Shown: positions 39,846-48,404 of the stretch, in pieces
Layout of the letters: each line of letters begins with the position of its first letter
Numbering within the stretch: position 1 is the first letter of the stretch
NCBI RefSeq assembly: GCF_018448925.1
Contig: NZ_RCWE01000029.1
Location: 1-56,207 of the forward strand
Reading direction: 5' to 3'
Origin: Photorhabdus akhurstii
GTDB taxonomy: Bacteria; Pseudomonadota; Gammaproteobacteria; Enterobacterales; Enterobacteriaceae
Length of the DNA: 56,207 bases
Made by a program: the position numbers and the translations under genes
Notes under the pieces: generated by a model
What the model was told of the DNA's origin: nothing
The model's input: only the letters and a program-made list of their open reading frames with translations
Databases searched by the model: none

Positions 39846-39896
39846 CGGGGGTATATGCAAGTAAAAAAGCCCAGGTGGTAAACCTGAGCTCAGGTT
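39846..39896 (-). terminator. Terminator after higA, related to the tRNA-Ser terminator element
   Basis: On the minus strand AGCTCAGGT / ACCTGGGCT forms a stem followed by six T, then TTGCATATACCCCC. Order and sequence match the terminator downstream of tRNA-Ser (AAGCTCAGG..TTGGGCTTTTTT, TTGCATATCCC). Confidence 0.8.
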
Positions 39897-39904
39897 GTTG
39901 ACTT

Positions 39905-40207
39905 TTAGGTATGAGATAAATGGATAGGTTTAAATAACGGTGTCAGTTTGGAGATATCAACAGTCTTTTCTGCTTTATCGAGGCTATAGGTTTCTTGCAG
40001 TTTTAGCCACAATCGTGGAGAGCTACCAAGTACTTTAGACAGTTTTATTGCCATCTCTGGCGTGACTGCTGCTTTGCACGATACTAGACGTTGAGCCGTA
40101 GACGGAGCAACATTCAATGCTCGCGCTAGATCACGAATTCCTAAACCTAGTTCTTCCAAAGAGTCAGCAATAATTTCGCCTGGGTGAGGTGGGTTAAACA
40201 TTTTCAT
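39905..40207 (-). CDS. higA: HigA-type antitoxin, XRE family
   Basis: This 100-residue protein starts [21 protein letters not shown] and has a helix-turn-helix ([20 protein letters not shown]) typical of HigA/VapI-type antitoxins. It should neutralise the toxin encoded just upstream and repress their shared promoter. Its ATG overlaps the toxin stop by one base (TAATG). Toxin-first order is typical of higBA. Confidence 0.93.
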   Translation of the reverse strand: MKMFNPPHPGEIIADSLEELGLGIRDLARALNVAPSTAQRLVSCKAAVTPEMAIKLSKVLGSSPRLWLKLQETYSLDKAEKTVDISKLTPLFKPIHLSHT

Positions 40208-40485
40208 TAATGATAATCCTCATAGTTAACGATGTACGCGTCACCATCGATAAATTCGAATGTCACACGCCAATTTCCTGAAATGGTAATTGCCCACTGT
40301 CCCTGCCTGTTTCCCGTTAAAGGATGTAGATTGTATCCGGGAAGGTTGATTTCCCCTATATCCTCAGCTTCGTTAATAACAGCGAGTCGTTGGCGGAGTT
40401 TGTTTGCATGTTGAGGGTTAATTCCAATAGAAACACCTTTTTCAAAAAATTGGCGCAGTCCCTTATGCTTGAAACTCTTTATCAT
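40207..40485 (-). CDS. higB: HigB-type toxin (RelE superfamily mRNA endonuclease)
   Basis: This 92-residue protein has the family pattern: [16 protein letters not shown] at the start, [19 protein letters not shown], then [22 protein letters not shown] at the end. HigB toxins cut mRNA on the ribosome. It is the first gene of the pair on the minus strand. The pair lies between the tRNA-Ser repeats and the element at 39846. Confidence 0.93.
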   Translation of the reverse strand: MIKSFKHKGLRQFFEKGVSIGINPQHANKLRQRLAVINEAEDIGEINLPGYNLHPLTGNRQGQWAITISGNWRVTFEFIDGDAYIVNYEDYH

Positions 40486-40575
40486 TCCTTATCGCTCCGT
40501 GTTGCGCTACAAGAAATCTTATAACAAAGTGTTCCCTATTACGCAACATCATTTGAGCTAAGGTCTGGAGGAAAA

Positions 40576-40919
40576 GGAGGGATGGATTCGCTGCGCTCAC
40601 CCTGCGGGCCGCCGTTGGCGGTCCAAAACGGCAGGCCGTTTTGTCGAACCCTAGTCGAGGGTTCTCGACCCTCCCTGCATAGGAGGTATATGCAATTAAA
40701 AAAGCCCAAGTATTTAACCTGAGCTTCTCTTCAATTCTGGCGGTGAGGGAGGGATGGATTCGCTGCGCTCACCCTGCGGGCCGCCGTTAGCGGTCCAAAA
40801 CGGCAAGCCGTTTTGTCGAACCCTGTTCGAGGGTTCTCGACCCTCCCTGCATAGGAGGGATATGCAATTAAAAAAGCCCAAGTATTTAACCTGAGCTTTC
40901 TTTCAAATTTGGCGGTGAG
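40576..40919 (-). repeat. Two 172-bp tandem repeats carrying the tRNA-Ser 3' end
   Basis: Two units (40576-40747 and 40748-40919) are nearly identical. Each, read on the minus strand away from the tRNA, has the tRNA 3' end CCTCACCGCCA, a terminator (AAGCTCAGG..CTTGGGCTTTTTT), a GGAGGG-rich stretch and palindromes such as AAAACGGC/GCCGTTTT and GAACCCT/AGGGTTC. The 16-base tRNA 3' end at 40910-40925 is repeated exactly at 40738-40753. The layout is like the rtT repeats after E. coli tyrT. Confidence 0.85.
40867..40905 (-). terminator. Terminator of tRNA-Ser
   Basis: On the minus strand AAGCTCAGG and CTTGGGCTT pair around TTAAATA and are followed by a T run, about 10 bases after the tRNA CCA. 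An identical hairpin lies 172 bases further on in the second repeat. Confidence 0.85.
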
Positions 40920-40999
40920 GGAGGGGTTCGAACCCTCGATACGTTTTCACGTATACACACTTTCCAGGCGTGCTCCTTCAGCCTCTCGGACACCTCACC
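40910..40999 (-). tRNA. serX: tRNA-Ser(GGA)
   Basis: The 90-base gene reads GGTGAGGTGTCCGAGAGGCT from its 5' end and ends with the encoded CCA (CACCGCCA). The anticodon GGA is at 40963-40965 (TGGAAAG context). A long variable arm (TATACG..CGTATCG) marks it as a serine tRNA, and the T arm contains GGTTCGAACC. It is immediately upstream of ghrA, divergent, as serX is in E. coli. An open frame over this segment is a shadow. Confidence 0.98.
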
Positions 41000-41326
41000 A
41001 TCTTTTTTTCATCCCAGCAACTTTGTTTAACATCGTCGCTGCAACGGGGCGCTACTATAGGGAAAACCGTTACAAGCGTCAACACTCTTCTGATACTTTT
41101 CTTTGGTTTTTTGATTGGTTAGCTAAATAAGAATCAATTCGATGAATTCACACCCACCAATGTCACTAAAATAGACAAGTACAAGTTCCCCGATAAGAAA
41201 AAAATGAATTCGTTAACTACTTAACATTCTCAAAATTTTCGTAATGATGATTAACAAAGGGGCTTGCAACCTACACTCAATCATCAGATAACCCTGTATG
41301 AAAATGTAAGATGAGGATAAATAATC
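41000..41326. promoter_or_regulatory. Divergent intergenic region between tRNA-Ser and ghrA
   Basis: No gene in 327 bases. It must hold the tRNA promoter (minus) and the ghrA promoter (plus). No specific operator is recognised. Confidence 0.5.
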
Positions 41327-42268
41327 GTGGATATTATCTTTTACCACCCCTTTTTTGATGCTGCTCAGTGGATTCAAGGTATGCAGCAACGACTGCCCAA
41401 TATCAATGTCCGTCAATGGAAACGCGGCGATAATAAGCATGCAGATTATGCAATGGTTTGGGCGCCTCCCTATGAGATGTTGGCTAATCGCTCCGAATTG
41501 AAGGGGATTTTTACTTTAGGTGCAGGAGTCGAGGCCATTTTGAAACAGGAGCAACAAAGACCAGGGATGTTGCCCGCCGGCGTGCCACTGATGCGGCTTG
41601 AAGATGCGGGTATGGGGCGGCAAATGCAGGAGTATGCAGTAGCAATGGTTTTACATTATTTGCGGCGCATGGATGAATATAAGTTGCAACAAGGGCAGAG
41701 GATGTGGAAACAACTCGTACCCCATGATCGCAAGGATTTTGTCGTGGGCGTGTTGGGCGCCGGTGTTCTGGGACGCACTGTTGCGGAGACGTTAGTTGAG
41801 CTTGGCTTTACTGTACGTTGCTGGAGCCGTACTCCAAAACAGGTTAATAATATAGTTAGTTTTCACGGTGAGGATCAATTAGGCGATTTTCTTTCCGGGA
41901 GTAAGGCGCTTATCAATTTGCTGCCCGATACACCAAAAACCCGTGGTATTCTGAATTTATCGCTGTTTAGCCAACTAAAACCAAAGTCATATCTGATTAA
42001 TATCGCACGAGGCGCCCATTTAGTAGAACATGATCTGTTGGTGGCGATTGATAAAGGTTATATCGCCGGGGCTGCATTGGATGTGTTTGTTGAGGAACCA
42101 CTACCAGAGATGCACCCGTTCTGGACTCATCCTCGTATAACGGTAACGCCACATATTTCGGCTATCACTATTCCCAATATTGCTATGGATACGATTAGTG
42201 AAAATATTCGGCGAATTGAAAAGGGAGAATTACCAACCGGTGTTGTGGACATAGAACTAGGATATTAA
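41327..42268 (+). CDS. ghrA: Glyoxylate/hydroxypyruvate reductase A
   Basis: This D-2-hydroxyacid dehydrogenase reduces glyoxylate and hydroxypyruvate with NADPH. It has 313 residues. The nucleotide-binding motif is VGVLGAGVLGRTVAETL. The catalytic residues are Arg in NIARGAHLVE, Glu in FVEEPLPEMHPFW and His in TPHISAITIP. The start is GTG with GAGGATAA upstream. In E. coli the order is ghrA-ycdX-ycdY; here ycdX is missing. Confidence 0.96.
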   Translation: MDIIFYHPFFDAAQWIQGMQQRLPNINVRQWKRGDNKHADYAMVWAPPYEMLANRSELKGIFTLGAGVEAILKQEQQRPGMLPAGVPLMRLEDAGMGRQMQEYAVAMVLHYLRRMDEYKLQQGQRMWKQLVPHDRKDFVVGVLGAGVLGRTVAETLVELGFTVRCWSRTPKQVNNIVSFHGEDQLGDFLSGSKALINLLPDTPKTRGILNLSLFSQLKPKSYLINIARGAHLVEHDLLVAIDKGYIAGAALDVFVEEPLPEMHPFWTHPRITVTPHISAITIPNIAMDTISENIRRIEKGELPTGVVDIELGY

Positions 42269-42340
42269 TAACGTCTCTTTACAGTAGGGGCATCTATTAG
42301 AGACAATAATGGCAAAATTGCTATTTATTTGGAAACTGAG

Positions 42341-42880
42341 ATGAATGAATTTTCAATAGTCTGCCGTATTTTAGGGACTTTATTTAATCGTCAACCGCAA
42401 GACCCGGTTCTGAAACCACTTCTGACGATGGTTGTCGAAGGTAAATTGAAGCAATCATGGCCATTGGAACAAGATGCGTTGTTGGATCGTTTGCAACAGA
42501 ATTGTGATCTGTCAGCAATGCAAGCTGATTATATGGCACTGTTTTATGGAGATGATGCTAGTGTGCCAAGTCGCCGTTCTGACTATACCGGGGAGAGTGA
42601 AAACGATATTCGTCAGTTTCTGATTGAACGAGGAATGCCGTTGTCAGATGGGCCAGTCGATCAGTTTGGTTCTCTGCTATTAAGTGCTTCATGGTTGGAG
42701 GATCAGGCAGCAGAAGATGAGGTTCAGGGGCAGATTGAGCTGTTTGATGAGTATCTTCTGCCGTGGTGTGGGCAATTTCTGGGGAAAGTGGAGGCCCATG
42801 CCACAACCGGTTTCTACCGGACATTAGCAATGATTACTCGTGAAGCGTTACAGGCGTTGAGAGAAGAGCTGGATTCTTAA
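42341..42880 (+). CDS. ycdY: YcdY (TorD/DmsD-family chaperone)
   Basis: This 179-residue all-helical protein matches E. coli YcdY (MNEFSI.CRILG, ADYMALF.GDDASVPS.RS, LLLSASWLEDQ..EDE, DEYLLPWCGQFLGKVEAHATT). TorD-family proteins are chaperones for complex enzymes; YcdY has been tied to the zinc phosphatase YcdX and to swarming in E. coli. YcdX is not next to it here. The start MNEFS is chosen over a TTG four codons upstream. Confidence 0.93.
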   Translation: MNEFSIVCRILGTLFNRQPQDPVLKPLLTMVVEGKLKQSWPLEQDALLDRLQQNCDLSAMQADYMALFYGDDASVPSRRSDYTGESENDIRQFLIERGMPLSDGPVDQFGSLLLSASWLEDQAAEDEVQGQIELFDEYLLPWCGQFLGKVEAHATTGFYRTLAMITREALQALREELDS

Positions 42881-42892
42881 TTTTAAAATGAT

Positions 42893-42927
42893 AAAAAGGC
42901 AAATAATTTCGAATTATTTGCCTTTTT
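42893..42927. terminator. Perfect-palindrome bidirectional terminator
   Basis: AAAAAGGCAAATAATT, loop TCG, AATTATTTGCCTTTTT, between convergent ycdY and yceB. Confidence 0.93.
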
Positions 42928-42945
42928 GCTATATCTCGATGAAAG

Positions 42946-43509
42946 TTATTTATCGGTCAGCGTAATAACTAATTTGCCGGGTTTTATTTCTAACCTTTCT
43001 GCTAATGTTTTAGCGGCGGATTCAGCCTTGCTGTGATCCGGATTCAAGACATAAACTGGGTGAGTATCAAAGAAAGCGCTGAGTGATTTATTCAGGTAAG
43101 GAACTAATGCGTCAATCGGTTTTTCCATTTTTTCCGGTGTGATTTGGTAATCAACGATTTCTAATGCTTTCAGAAAAATAGCTCCTTTTTCCTGTTCGAA
43201 AACAGGTTGTGCTTTCAGGGTGAGTTTCATATCGGCTTTTGCCAGGCCAAGCAGGGAGGTAATATTTACGTTTGCGCGGCCGGTTAACGCTATTTTGTCA
43301 GGTTCTGTCCGGCCAATTTGGCTGGATAGTTCTGTTAATTCAATATCTGCGATGGCGATACTATGTAATTCAATCTGTTTCTGGTAATGGACATGTTTTG
43401 CCAGATAACCATTAATTAGCTCTTCGCTGATGCTGACACCTCTGAACTGATCGCAACCACTGATTAGCCCCGCTAGCAGCAATACTGCCCCCAAGAAAAA
43501 TTTTCTCAT
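42946..43509 (-). CDS. yceB: YceB family lipoprotein (DUF1439)
   Basis: This 187-residue lipoprotein has signal peptide MRKFFLGAVLLLAGLISGC with lipobox ISGC. The mature part follows YceB (SISEELINGYLAKHVHYQKQ, IALTGRANVNI, PALKALEIVDYQ-like region and PYLNKSLSAFFDTHPVYVL). Function unknown. The start at 43509 has AAAGGAG five bases upstream; the longer frame into mdtH is rejected. It follows mdtH on the same strand, with the intervening frame overlapping the mdtH end. Confidence 0.92.
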   Translation of the reverse strand: MRKFFLGAVLLLAGLISGCDQFRGVSISEELINGYLAKHVHYQKQIELHSIAIADIELTELSSQIGRTEPDKIALTGRANVNITSLLGLAKADMKLTLKAQPVFEQEKGAIFLKALEIVDYQITPEKMEKPIDALVPYLNKSLSAFFDTHPVYVLNPDHSKAESAAKTLAERLEIKPGKLVITLTDK

Positions 43510-43546
43510 ATCGACTCCTTTATTTTGGAGGGCAGATTTTACCTCA

Positions 43547-44752
43547 TTAATTACCACTCAGCATGGCAGATTCAATTTTACGTTGGTTGAATTGACGATG
43601 CAGGGCATACAGCGTTATCAAGCCAATAATCCCAAGCAGGAACCAGGGCAATTGCGGCATATGCAGAGCATGACCGGTATCATATAACCAACCACCGCCG
43701 GTATAACCCAAAGCGCCGCCCAGAGCCAATCCAAGACGGCTAAATCCCATATAACTGCCACGCGCGCGCGGATCAGCCAGTGAAGCACTTAATGTTTCGC
43801 GGGCAGGTTCGGCGGTGACGGTACCGAGATAGAACAGGCAAATAAGGCCAAACAAGGTATTTATTTCACCAATCAAACCGACTGGAAACATACTCAGGCT
43901 CATCAGGAAAAGCCCTGCCATTAGACGCTGTTCTAGCCGGAATCGTTTTTCACTCCAGCGGGCGATCGGATACAGCAAAGTGAGCGATAGGGTTGCTTCA
44001 ATCGCGTACATCCATTTCACCGCGGCAGGTGTTCCGGCGATTTCATTGACAATAATCGGAAACATCAGCATTACCTGGACAGACAGCATAAAGTAGCCGG
44101 TCAACGTCAATACGTAGGTGAAGAAGCGGCGATCTTTAATAACGCGCTCCATCCCTTCCCAGATGGGCGTGCGGGTAGTCGAAATTCGGTAGGCAGGGAG
44201 GAATAATGCGTTCCAGATGGCTGCCAGAACGAAAACACCGGCACCTGTCCAACAGACAAGTTGGAAATCGTATTGCAGCAGCCAGCTACCAATCAGTGCG
44301 CCGATAACCGCGCCAGCGCTGTCCTGCATCAACAGCAGCGAGAAGAAACGGCCACGCTCGTGCGGTCGAGTCAGTTTGATGACCAGCGCGGTCCGGGGAG
44401 GATCAAATAAGGTCCCCCCCAGTGCGGATAATATGCAGGCAAGCCACAGTATCCACGGTTCGGTGGCTAAGGCGATTAAAGCAAAACCAAGGGCGCGTAA
44501 TAGCATTCCGGTGACGATCATCGGCTTCGCGCCGAAACGGTCTGCAATTGCGCCGCCGAAAATGCCTAAACCTTGTTGTACAAACTGGCGTAAACCAAGC
44601 GCAAAACCGACGACTAGCGCGGCCCAGCCCAGTTGCTCAACAAAATGTATTGATATTAAAGGAAATACGACGAAGAAACCCAGAATGACCAGCAAGTTAT
44701 CGAATAACAGGAAGTACTTACCCAGGCTACGTGCTTGTGAAACCAGTGACAT
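43547..44752 (-). CDS. mdtH: Multidrug efflux MFS transporter MdtH
   Basis: This 401-residue protein has 12 hydrophobic segments and the MFS motif [15 protein letters not shown] after segment 2. It closely follows E. coli MdtH (SQAR.LGKYFLL.DN start, [39 protein letters not shown]). E. coli MdtH can raise tolerance to quinolones when overexpressed. The mdtH-rimJ-murJ neighbourhood is as in E. coli, although yceH and mviM are missing here. Confidence 0.95.
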   Translation of the reverse strand: MSLVSQARSLGKYFLLFDNLLVILGFFVVFPLISIHFVEQLGWAALVVGFALGLRQFVQQGLGIFGGAIADRFGAKPMIVTGMLLRALGFALIALATEPWILWLACILSALGGTLFDPPRTALVIKLTRPHERGRFFSLLLMQDSAGAVIGALIGSWLLQYDFQLVCWTGAGVFVLAAIWNALFLPAYRISTTRTPIWEGMERVIKDRRFFTYVLTLTGYFMLSVQVMLMFPIIVNEIAGTPAAVKWMYAIEATLSLTLLYPIARWSEKRFRLEQRLMAGLFLMSLSMFPVGLIGEINTLFGLICLFYLGTVTAEPARETLSASLADPRARGSYMGFSRLGLALGGALGYTGGGWLYDTGHALHMPQLPWFLLGIIGLITLYALHRQFNQRKIESAMLSGN

Positions 44753-44924
44753 TGCTCACCATTGGAGTAGTAAAATAGGGAGGACCATATAGTTGCTTTA
44801 TATTTTGTACTTAATTCGATCATTAGGATAGTGAGTTATGGATAATATTTTTTTATCGTAAAGTAATGGTTGGAAGCTGTTTTTTACAGATAAATAGCTT
44901 AAATTTTTAACGGATAAATTAATA

Positions 44925-45051
44925 TATACCCTATGGATTTCAAGATGCATCGCGACGGCAAGGGAACGAATCCCTGGGAGCATAGGAAACTATGTGACCG
45001 GGGTGAGTGAGTGCAGCCAACAAAGAGGCAACTTGAAAGATGACGGGTATA
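44925..45051. repeat. ERIC element between mdtH and rimJ
   Basis: Full-length 127-bp ERIC with terminal inverted repeats TATACCC.....TTCAAG and CTTGAA.....GGGTATA and the core ACTATGTGACCGGGGTGAG. It ends 5 bases before the rimJ ribosome site. Confidence 0.96.
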
Positions 45052-45065
45052 GTTAGGGAGAAATA

Positions 45066-45650
45066 ATGTTTGGTTATCGTTCCACTTTACCGAAAGTTCG
45101 TCTGATCACGGAACGAATGGTGGTGCGTTTGGTGTACGAGCGGGATGCTTATCGTTTGGCTGAGTACTATTCAGAAAATCACGAGTTTCTTAAACCTTGG
45201 GAGCCGACCAGAGATAGAAGTCATTGTCAGCCTTCCGGTTGGATAAACCGATTGAATTTAATCATAGAGATGCAAAGACAGAGTGCGGCTTTTCATTTTC
45301 TGCTACTTGATCCAAATGAAAATGAAGTTATTGGTGTTGCCAATTTCAGTAATATTCTGCGTGGGGCTTTTCATGCCTGTTATTTGGGATATTCGCTTGG
45401 TGAAAAGTGGCAGGGAAAAGGGATGATGTACGAAGCTTTACAACCAGCTATCCGTTATATGCAACGTCAACAGGGGATGCATCGGATTATGGCTAATTAT
45501 ATGCCGGATAATCATCGTAGTGGAAAATTGTTGGAACGATTGGGTTTTGAACGTGAAGGTTATGCCAAGAAATACCTGATGATTAATGGAGTTTGGCAAG
45601 ATCACGTATTAACCGCATTGACAGATGACAAATGGAGTGGAAAAAGTTGA
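45066..45650 (+). CDS. rimJ: Ribosomal protein S5 N-acetyltransferase
   Basis: This 194-residue GNAT-family enzyme acetylates the N terminus of ribosomal protein S5. The family start is [23 protein letters not shown], cited here in part as [13 protein letters not shown]; the acetyl-CoA loop is [19 protein letters not shown], and [24 protein letters not shown] is present in the C-terminal half ([13 protein letters not shown]). Ribosome site GGGAG. Confidence 0.96.
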   Translation: MFGYRSTLPKVRLITERMVVRLVYERDAYRLAEYYSENHEFLKPWEPTRDRSHCQPSGWINRLNLIIEMQRQSAAFHFLLLDPNENEVIGVANFSNILRGAFHACYLGYSLGEKWQGKGMMYEALQPAIRYMQRQQGMHRIMANYMPDNHRSGKLLERLGFEREGYAKKYLMINGVWQDHVLTALTDDKWSGKS

Positions 45651-45769
45651 TTATTAAGCTGTACTGTCACCAAATAAAGTAAATTAAATTAGTAATGATG
45701 AATTAAACCATCGTTGAAAGTTAGCCTTCCCCGTACCTTATTTTTGACCCTTTTTTAAGGGCTGATTTT

Positions 45770-45937
45770 AATTTATTGATTTTTAATGGAATATTGTTTC
45801 TCTTGTAAAAAAGGGTTTTTTCGTTGTTTTATTAAAATATGCTTTAATCGTCAGTAGGTTGAAGTTAATATGTAACAGTTCACTGCCGTACAGGCAGCTT
45901 AGAAATGAGTAAGCTTCAATGAGTTGACTTATTTGAC
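45770..45937 (+). CRISPR. Orphan type I-F CRISPR leader with one perfect repeat (remnant)
   Basis: At 45878-45905 a 28-nt sequence starting GTTCACTGCC and ending CTTAGAAA equals the enterobacterial type I-F repeat as remembered, including the Cas6f stem CTGCC-GTACA-GGCAG. It is preceded by an AT-rich leader-like segment (45770-45877; GACCCTTTTTT occurs just before) that recurs at 46398. A 30-32-nt spacer-like segment follows, then CACTG in a position where a second, strongly decayed repeat would begin; that part now forms a hairpin with a T run. No cas genes in the window. Confidence 0.75.
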
Positions 45938-45967
45938 GCACTGACTTCGGTTGGTGCGTTTTTTGAA
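45938..45967 (+). terminator. Terminator-like hairpin after the orphan CRISPR repeat
   Basis: GCACTGAC, loop TTCG, GTTGGTGC (with G-T pairs) followed by six T. A transcript from the leader would end here and would contain one repeat and one spacer-length segment. Confidence 0.6.
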
Positions 45968-46032
45968 GTGGCTATTTCAGCTTTTTGTAGTAAGGCTAGT
46001 TGCAAGGTGCCATTATTTAGGCCAAATACAAT

Positions 46033-46054
46033 GTTGCATTGGCAGCTTATAAAA
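46033..46054 (+). CRISPR. Isolated degenerate I-F repeat fragment
   Basis: GTTGCATTGGCAGCTTATAA matches the ends of the I-F repeat (GTT...GGCAGCTTA.AAA) with an internal deletion of about 6 bases. Isolated, so weak. Confidence 0.35.
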
Positions 46055-46397
46055 GTCAGTGATTTCTAGTGCATAAGCATGAATTTATGTATTATACTCG
46101 CCGCTTTTGTTAGCAAAGTGAATGATTAACCTTGGTAGATTCACGTAATAAATGCAATATCGTTACTTTGGAAGTAAATATATTCTTATTCCTTTAAATA
46201 ATTCATTGGATATTTTATTATTGGCTAATTGTTTTGGAAATAATTTGAATGTTTTTTTAATCCATAAAAATAGGTATTATCCTAATTGGCCTATTTAATA
46301 AGAATAACAATCTAATTGAAAAAAATAGATAAAAAAGAGTGAGTGAAAATAAATATTCATATAACTTGAGTCCGTACATAATTTTATGTTAAATAAT

Positions 46398-46663
46398 AAT
46401 TTATTGATTTTAAAGGAATATTATTTATCTTAAAACAGGTTTTTTTATTGTTTTATCGATATGTTTTAACCGTCAGTAGGTTAAAGTTAATATCTAATCG
46501 TCCGCTGTTGGATAGGTAGCTTAACAAGCTGGATTAAGATGGTGTGGATTGATGATTTTTTGCACTAATACAGGCAGCTTAAAAAGTACCGGCAGTTTAC
46601 AAGTATCTCAGTCGTGTATAATCCATTTTCCATTTTTGCACTGTCATACAGACAGTTCAGAAA
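46398..46663 (+). CRISPR. Second decayed type I-F leader and repeats upstream of murJ
   Basis: 46398-46499 repeats the leader-like segment of 45770 (shared AATTTATTGATTTT, CGTCAGTAGGTT and AAGTTAATAT). At the same offset a decayed repeat lies at 46500-46527 (28 nt; ends AGGTAGCTTAACAA), then exactly 32 nt, then a second at 46560-46585 (CACTAATACAGGCAGCTTAA core, 2-nt deletion), then 50 nt, then a third at 46636-46663 (CACTGTCATACAGACAGTTC core, ends AGAAA). The last interval contains TATAAT, probably the murJ promoter. Confidence 0.65.
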
Positions 46664-46692
46664 TCAACTAACATGATTTTGAGATAAATACG

Positions 46693-48231
46693 ATGAATTT
46701 ATTGAAATCACTGGCTGCGGTTAGCTCTATGACCATGTTCTCTCGGGTTTTGGGCTTTATCCGAGATGCCATTATTGCCCGCATATTTGGGGCAGGTGTT
46801 GCAGCGGACGCTTTTTTTGTCGCATTTAAACTGCCTAATTTACTGCGTCGTATTTTTGCCGAAGGTGCCTTTTCTCAGGCATTTGTGCCTATTTTGGCAG
46901 AGTATAAGAACCAACAAGGTGATGAAGCGACTCGGACGTTTATTGCTTATGTTTCCGGTATGTTGACGTTAATTCTGGCCATTGTTACTGTGTTGGGGAT
47001 TTTAAGCGCGCCTTGGGTGATTTATGTTACTGCGCCCGGTTTTACCGATACCGCCGATAAATTTACGCTGACAACAAATCTGTTAAGAATTACCTTCCCT
47101 TATATTTTTCTGATATCACTGGCCTCATTGGCAGGTGCGATATTAAATACCTGGAATCGATTTTCTGTTCCTGCCTTCGCTCCGACGTTACTTAATATCA
47201 GCATGATTGTGTTTGCGTTATTTGTTGCCCCTTATTGTAATCCGCCGGTGATGGCATTGGGTTGGGCGGTGATTGTGGGAGGAATTTTGCAGCTCTTATA
47301 TCAGCTTCCTCATTTAAAAAAGATTGGCATGCTGGTATTACCGCGTATTTCTTTCCGTGACAGCGGCGTATGGCGGGTTATGCGGCAGATGGGACCCGCA
47401 ATTCTTGGGGTTTCAGTCGGCCAGATTTCATTAATTATTAATACGATTTTCGCCTCATTTCTGGTGTCCGGTTCTGTCTCCTGGATGTATTACGCTGACC
47501 GTTTAATGGAATTACCTTCTGGTGTATTGGGTGTTGCGCTTGGGACAATTCTTTTGCCTTCACTGGCGAAAAGTTTTTCCAGCGGAAATCATGAGGAGTA
47601 CACCAAATTAATGGATTGGGGGCTAAGGCTCTGTTTTTTGTTAGCACTGCCTTGTGCTGTTGCTTTAGGTATGCTGGCAGAACCTTTAATCGTTTCTCTG
47701 TTTCAATACGGTAATTTTACCGCATTTGATTCTGCAATGACCCAAAAAGCGTTAATTGCTTACTGCTTTGGACTGATGGGGCTAATTATTGTTAAGGTAT
47801 TGGCACCGGGTTTTTATTCTCGTCGAGATATTAAAACCCCGGTGAAAATTGCGATTGCTACTTTGGTTCTGACTCAGCTAATGAATCTTGCCTTTGTTGG
47901 TCCACTAAAACATGCAGGGTTGGCCCTGTCTATCGGTTTGGCATCTTGTTTCAATGCCAGTCTGCTTTACTGGCAATTACGTAAGAAAAATATTTTTAAG
48001 CCGTTAGCGGGTTGGGGTGTGTTCTTATTTAAACTTGTAGTAGCAATTGCAGTGATGATTGCTGTATTGGCGGTTACTTTGTGGCTGATGCCAGCATGGG
48101 AGCAGGGAAATATGGCTATGCGCCTGTTGCGATTAATGGTGGTGGTTATCGCCGGGGCAGGCAGCTATTTTGCCGCGCTGATATTGATGGGTTTTCGGCT
48201 AAAAGATTTTGCCCACCGCGGTTTTCAATAA
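46693..48231 (+). CDS. murJ: Lipid II flippase MurJ
   Basis: MurJ moves lipid-linked peptidoglycan precursors across the inner membrane and is essential in E. coli. The protein has 512 residues and 14 predicted membrane helices. Family blocks [19 protein letters not shown] (with the functional Arg residues), [25 protein letters not shown] cited as [13 protein letters not shown], and [18 protein letters not shown] are intact. Confidence 0.98.
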   Translation: MNLLKSLAAVSSMTMFSRVLGFIRDAIIARIFGAGVAADAFFVAFKLPNLLRRIFAEGAFSQAFVPILAEYKNQQGDEATRTFIAYVSGMLTLILAIVTVLGILSAPWVIYVTAPGFTDTADKFTLTTNLLRITFPYIFLISLASLAGAILNTWNRFSVPAFAPTLLNISMIVFALFVAPYCNPPVMALGWAVIVGGILQLLYQLPHLKKIGMLVLPRISFRDSGVWRVMRQMGPAILGVSVGQISLIINTIFASFLVSGSVSWMYYADRLMELPSGVLGVALGTILLPSLAKSFSSGNHEEYTKLMDWGLRLCFLLALPCAVALGMLAEPLIVSLFQYGNFTAFDSAMTQKALIAYCFGLMGLIIVKVLAPGFYSRRDIKTPVKIAIATLVLTQLMNLAFVGPLKHAGLALSIGLASCFNASLLYWQLRKKNIFKPLAGWGVFLFKLVVAIAVMIAVLAVTLWLMPAWEQGNMAMRLLRLMVVVIAGAGSYFAALILMGFRLKDFAHRGFQ

Positions 48232-48341
48232 ATTCAGGTATTCCAGCAGTTATTGAGATTTAGGCGGAGTTTTGATGATAGAAAATTGCTAGGGTACGTT
48301 TCTTGCCAGAATTGAATACCAAGTATAAAAAGATCTTAACA

Positions 48342-48382
48342 GGCGTGATAGGGGGGAGTATGCCCATATCACGCCAATTTTT
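48342..48382 (+). terminator. Terminator after murJ
   Basis: GGCGTGATA / TATCACGCC stem followed by AATTTTTC, between convergent murJ and argS. Confidence 0.8.
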
Positions 48383-48404
48383 CAAACAAGTAACGATTAT
48401 CCGG

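Larger units (their letters stand above)
45651..46692. other. 1-kb intergenic region upstream of murJ
   Basis: No protein gene is seen. The region is occupied by the two CRISPR-like remnants listed separately. A promoter-like TTATACT near 46090 is followed by CGCCGC, and TATAAT near 46618 is well placed for murJ, whose ATG is at 46693. Confidence 0.6.

Noticed and set aside
40576-40919. Decayed tRNA genes in tandem
   Set aside because: Only the last ~16 bases of the tRNA are repeated; no acceptor 5' half or anticodon arm is found, so a terminator-repeat explanation fits better.
40909-41130. 73-residue open frame on the plus strand
   Set aside because: It lies across the tRNA-Ser gene on the other strand and has no protein features.
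45651-46692. A complete, active CRISPR-Cas system
   Set aside because: Only one repeat is intact, the others are decayed, and no cas gene is present.
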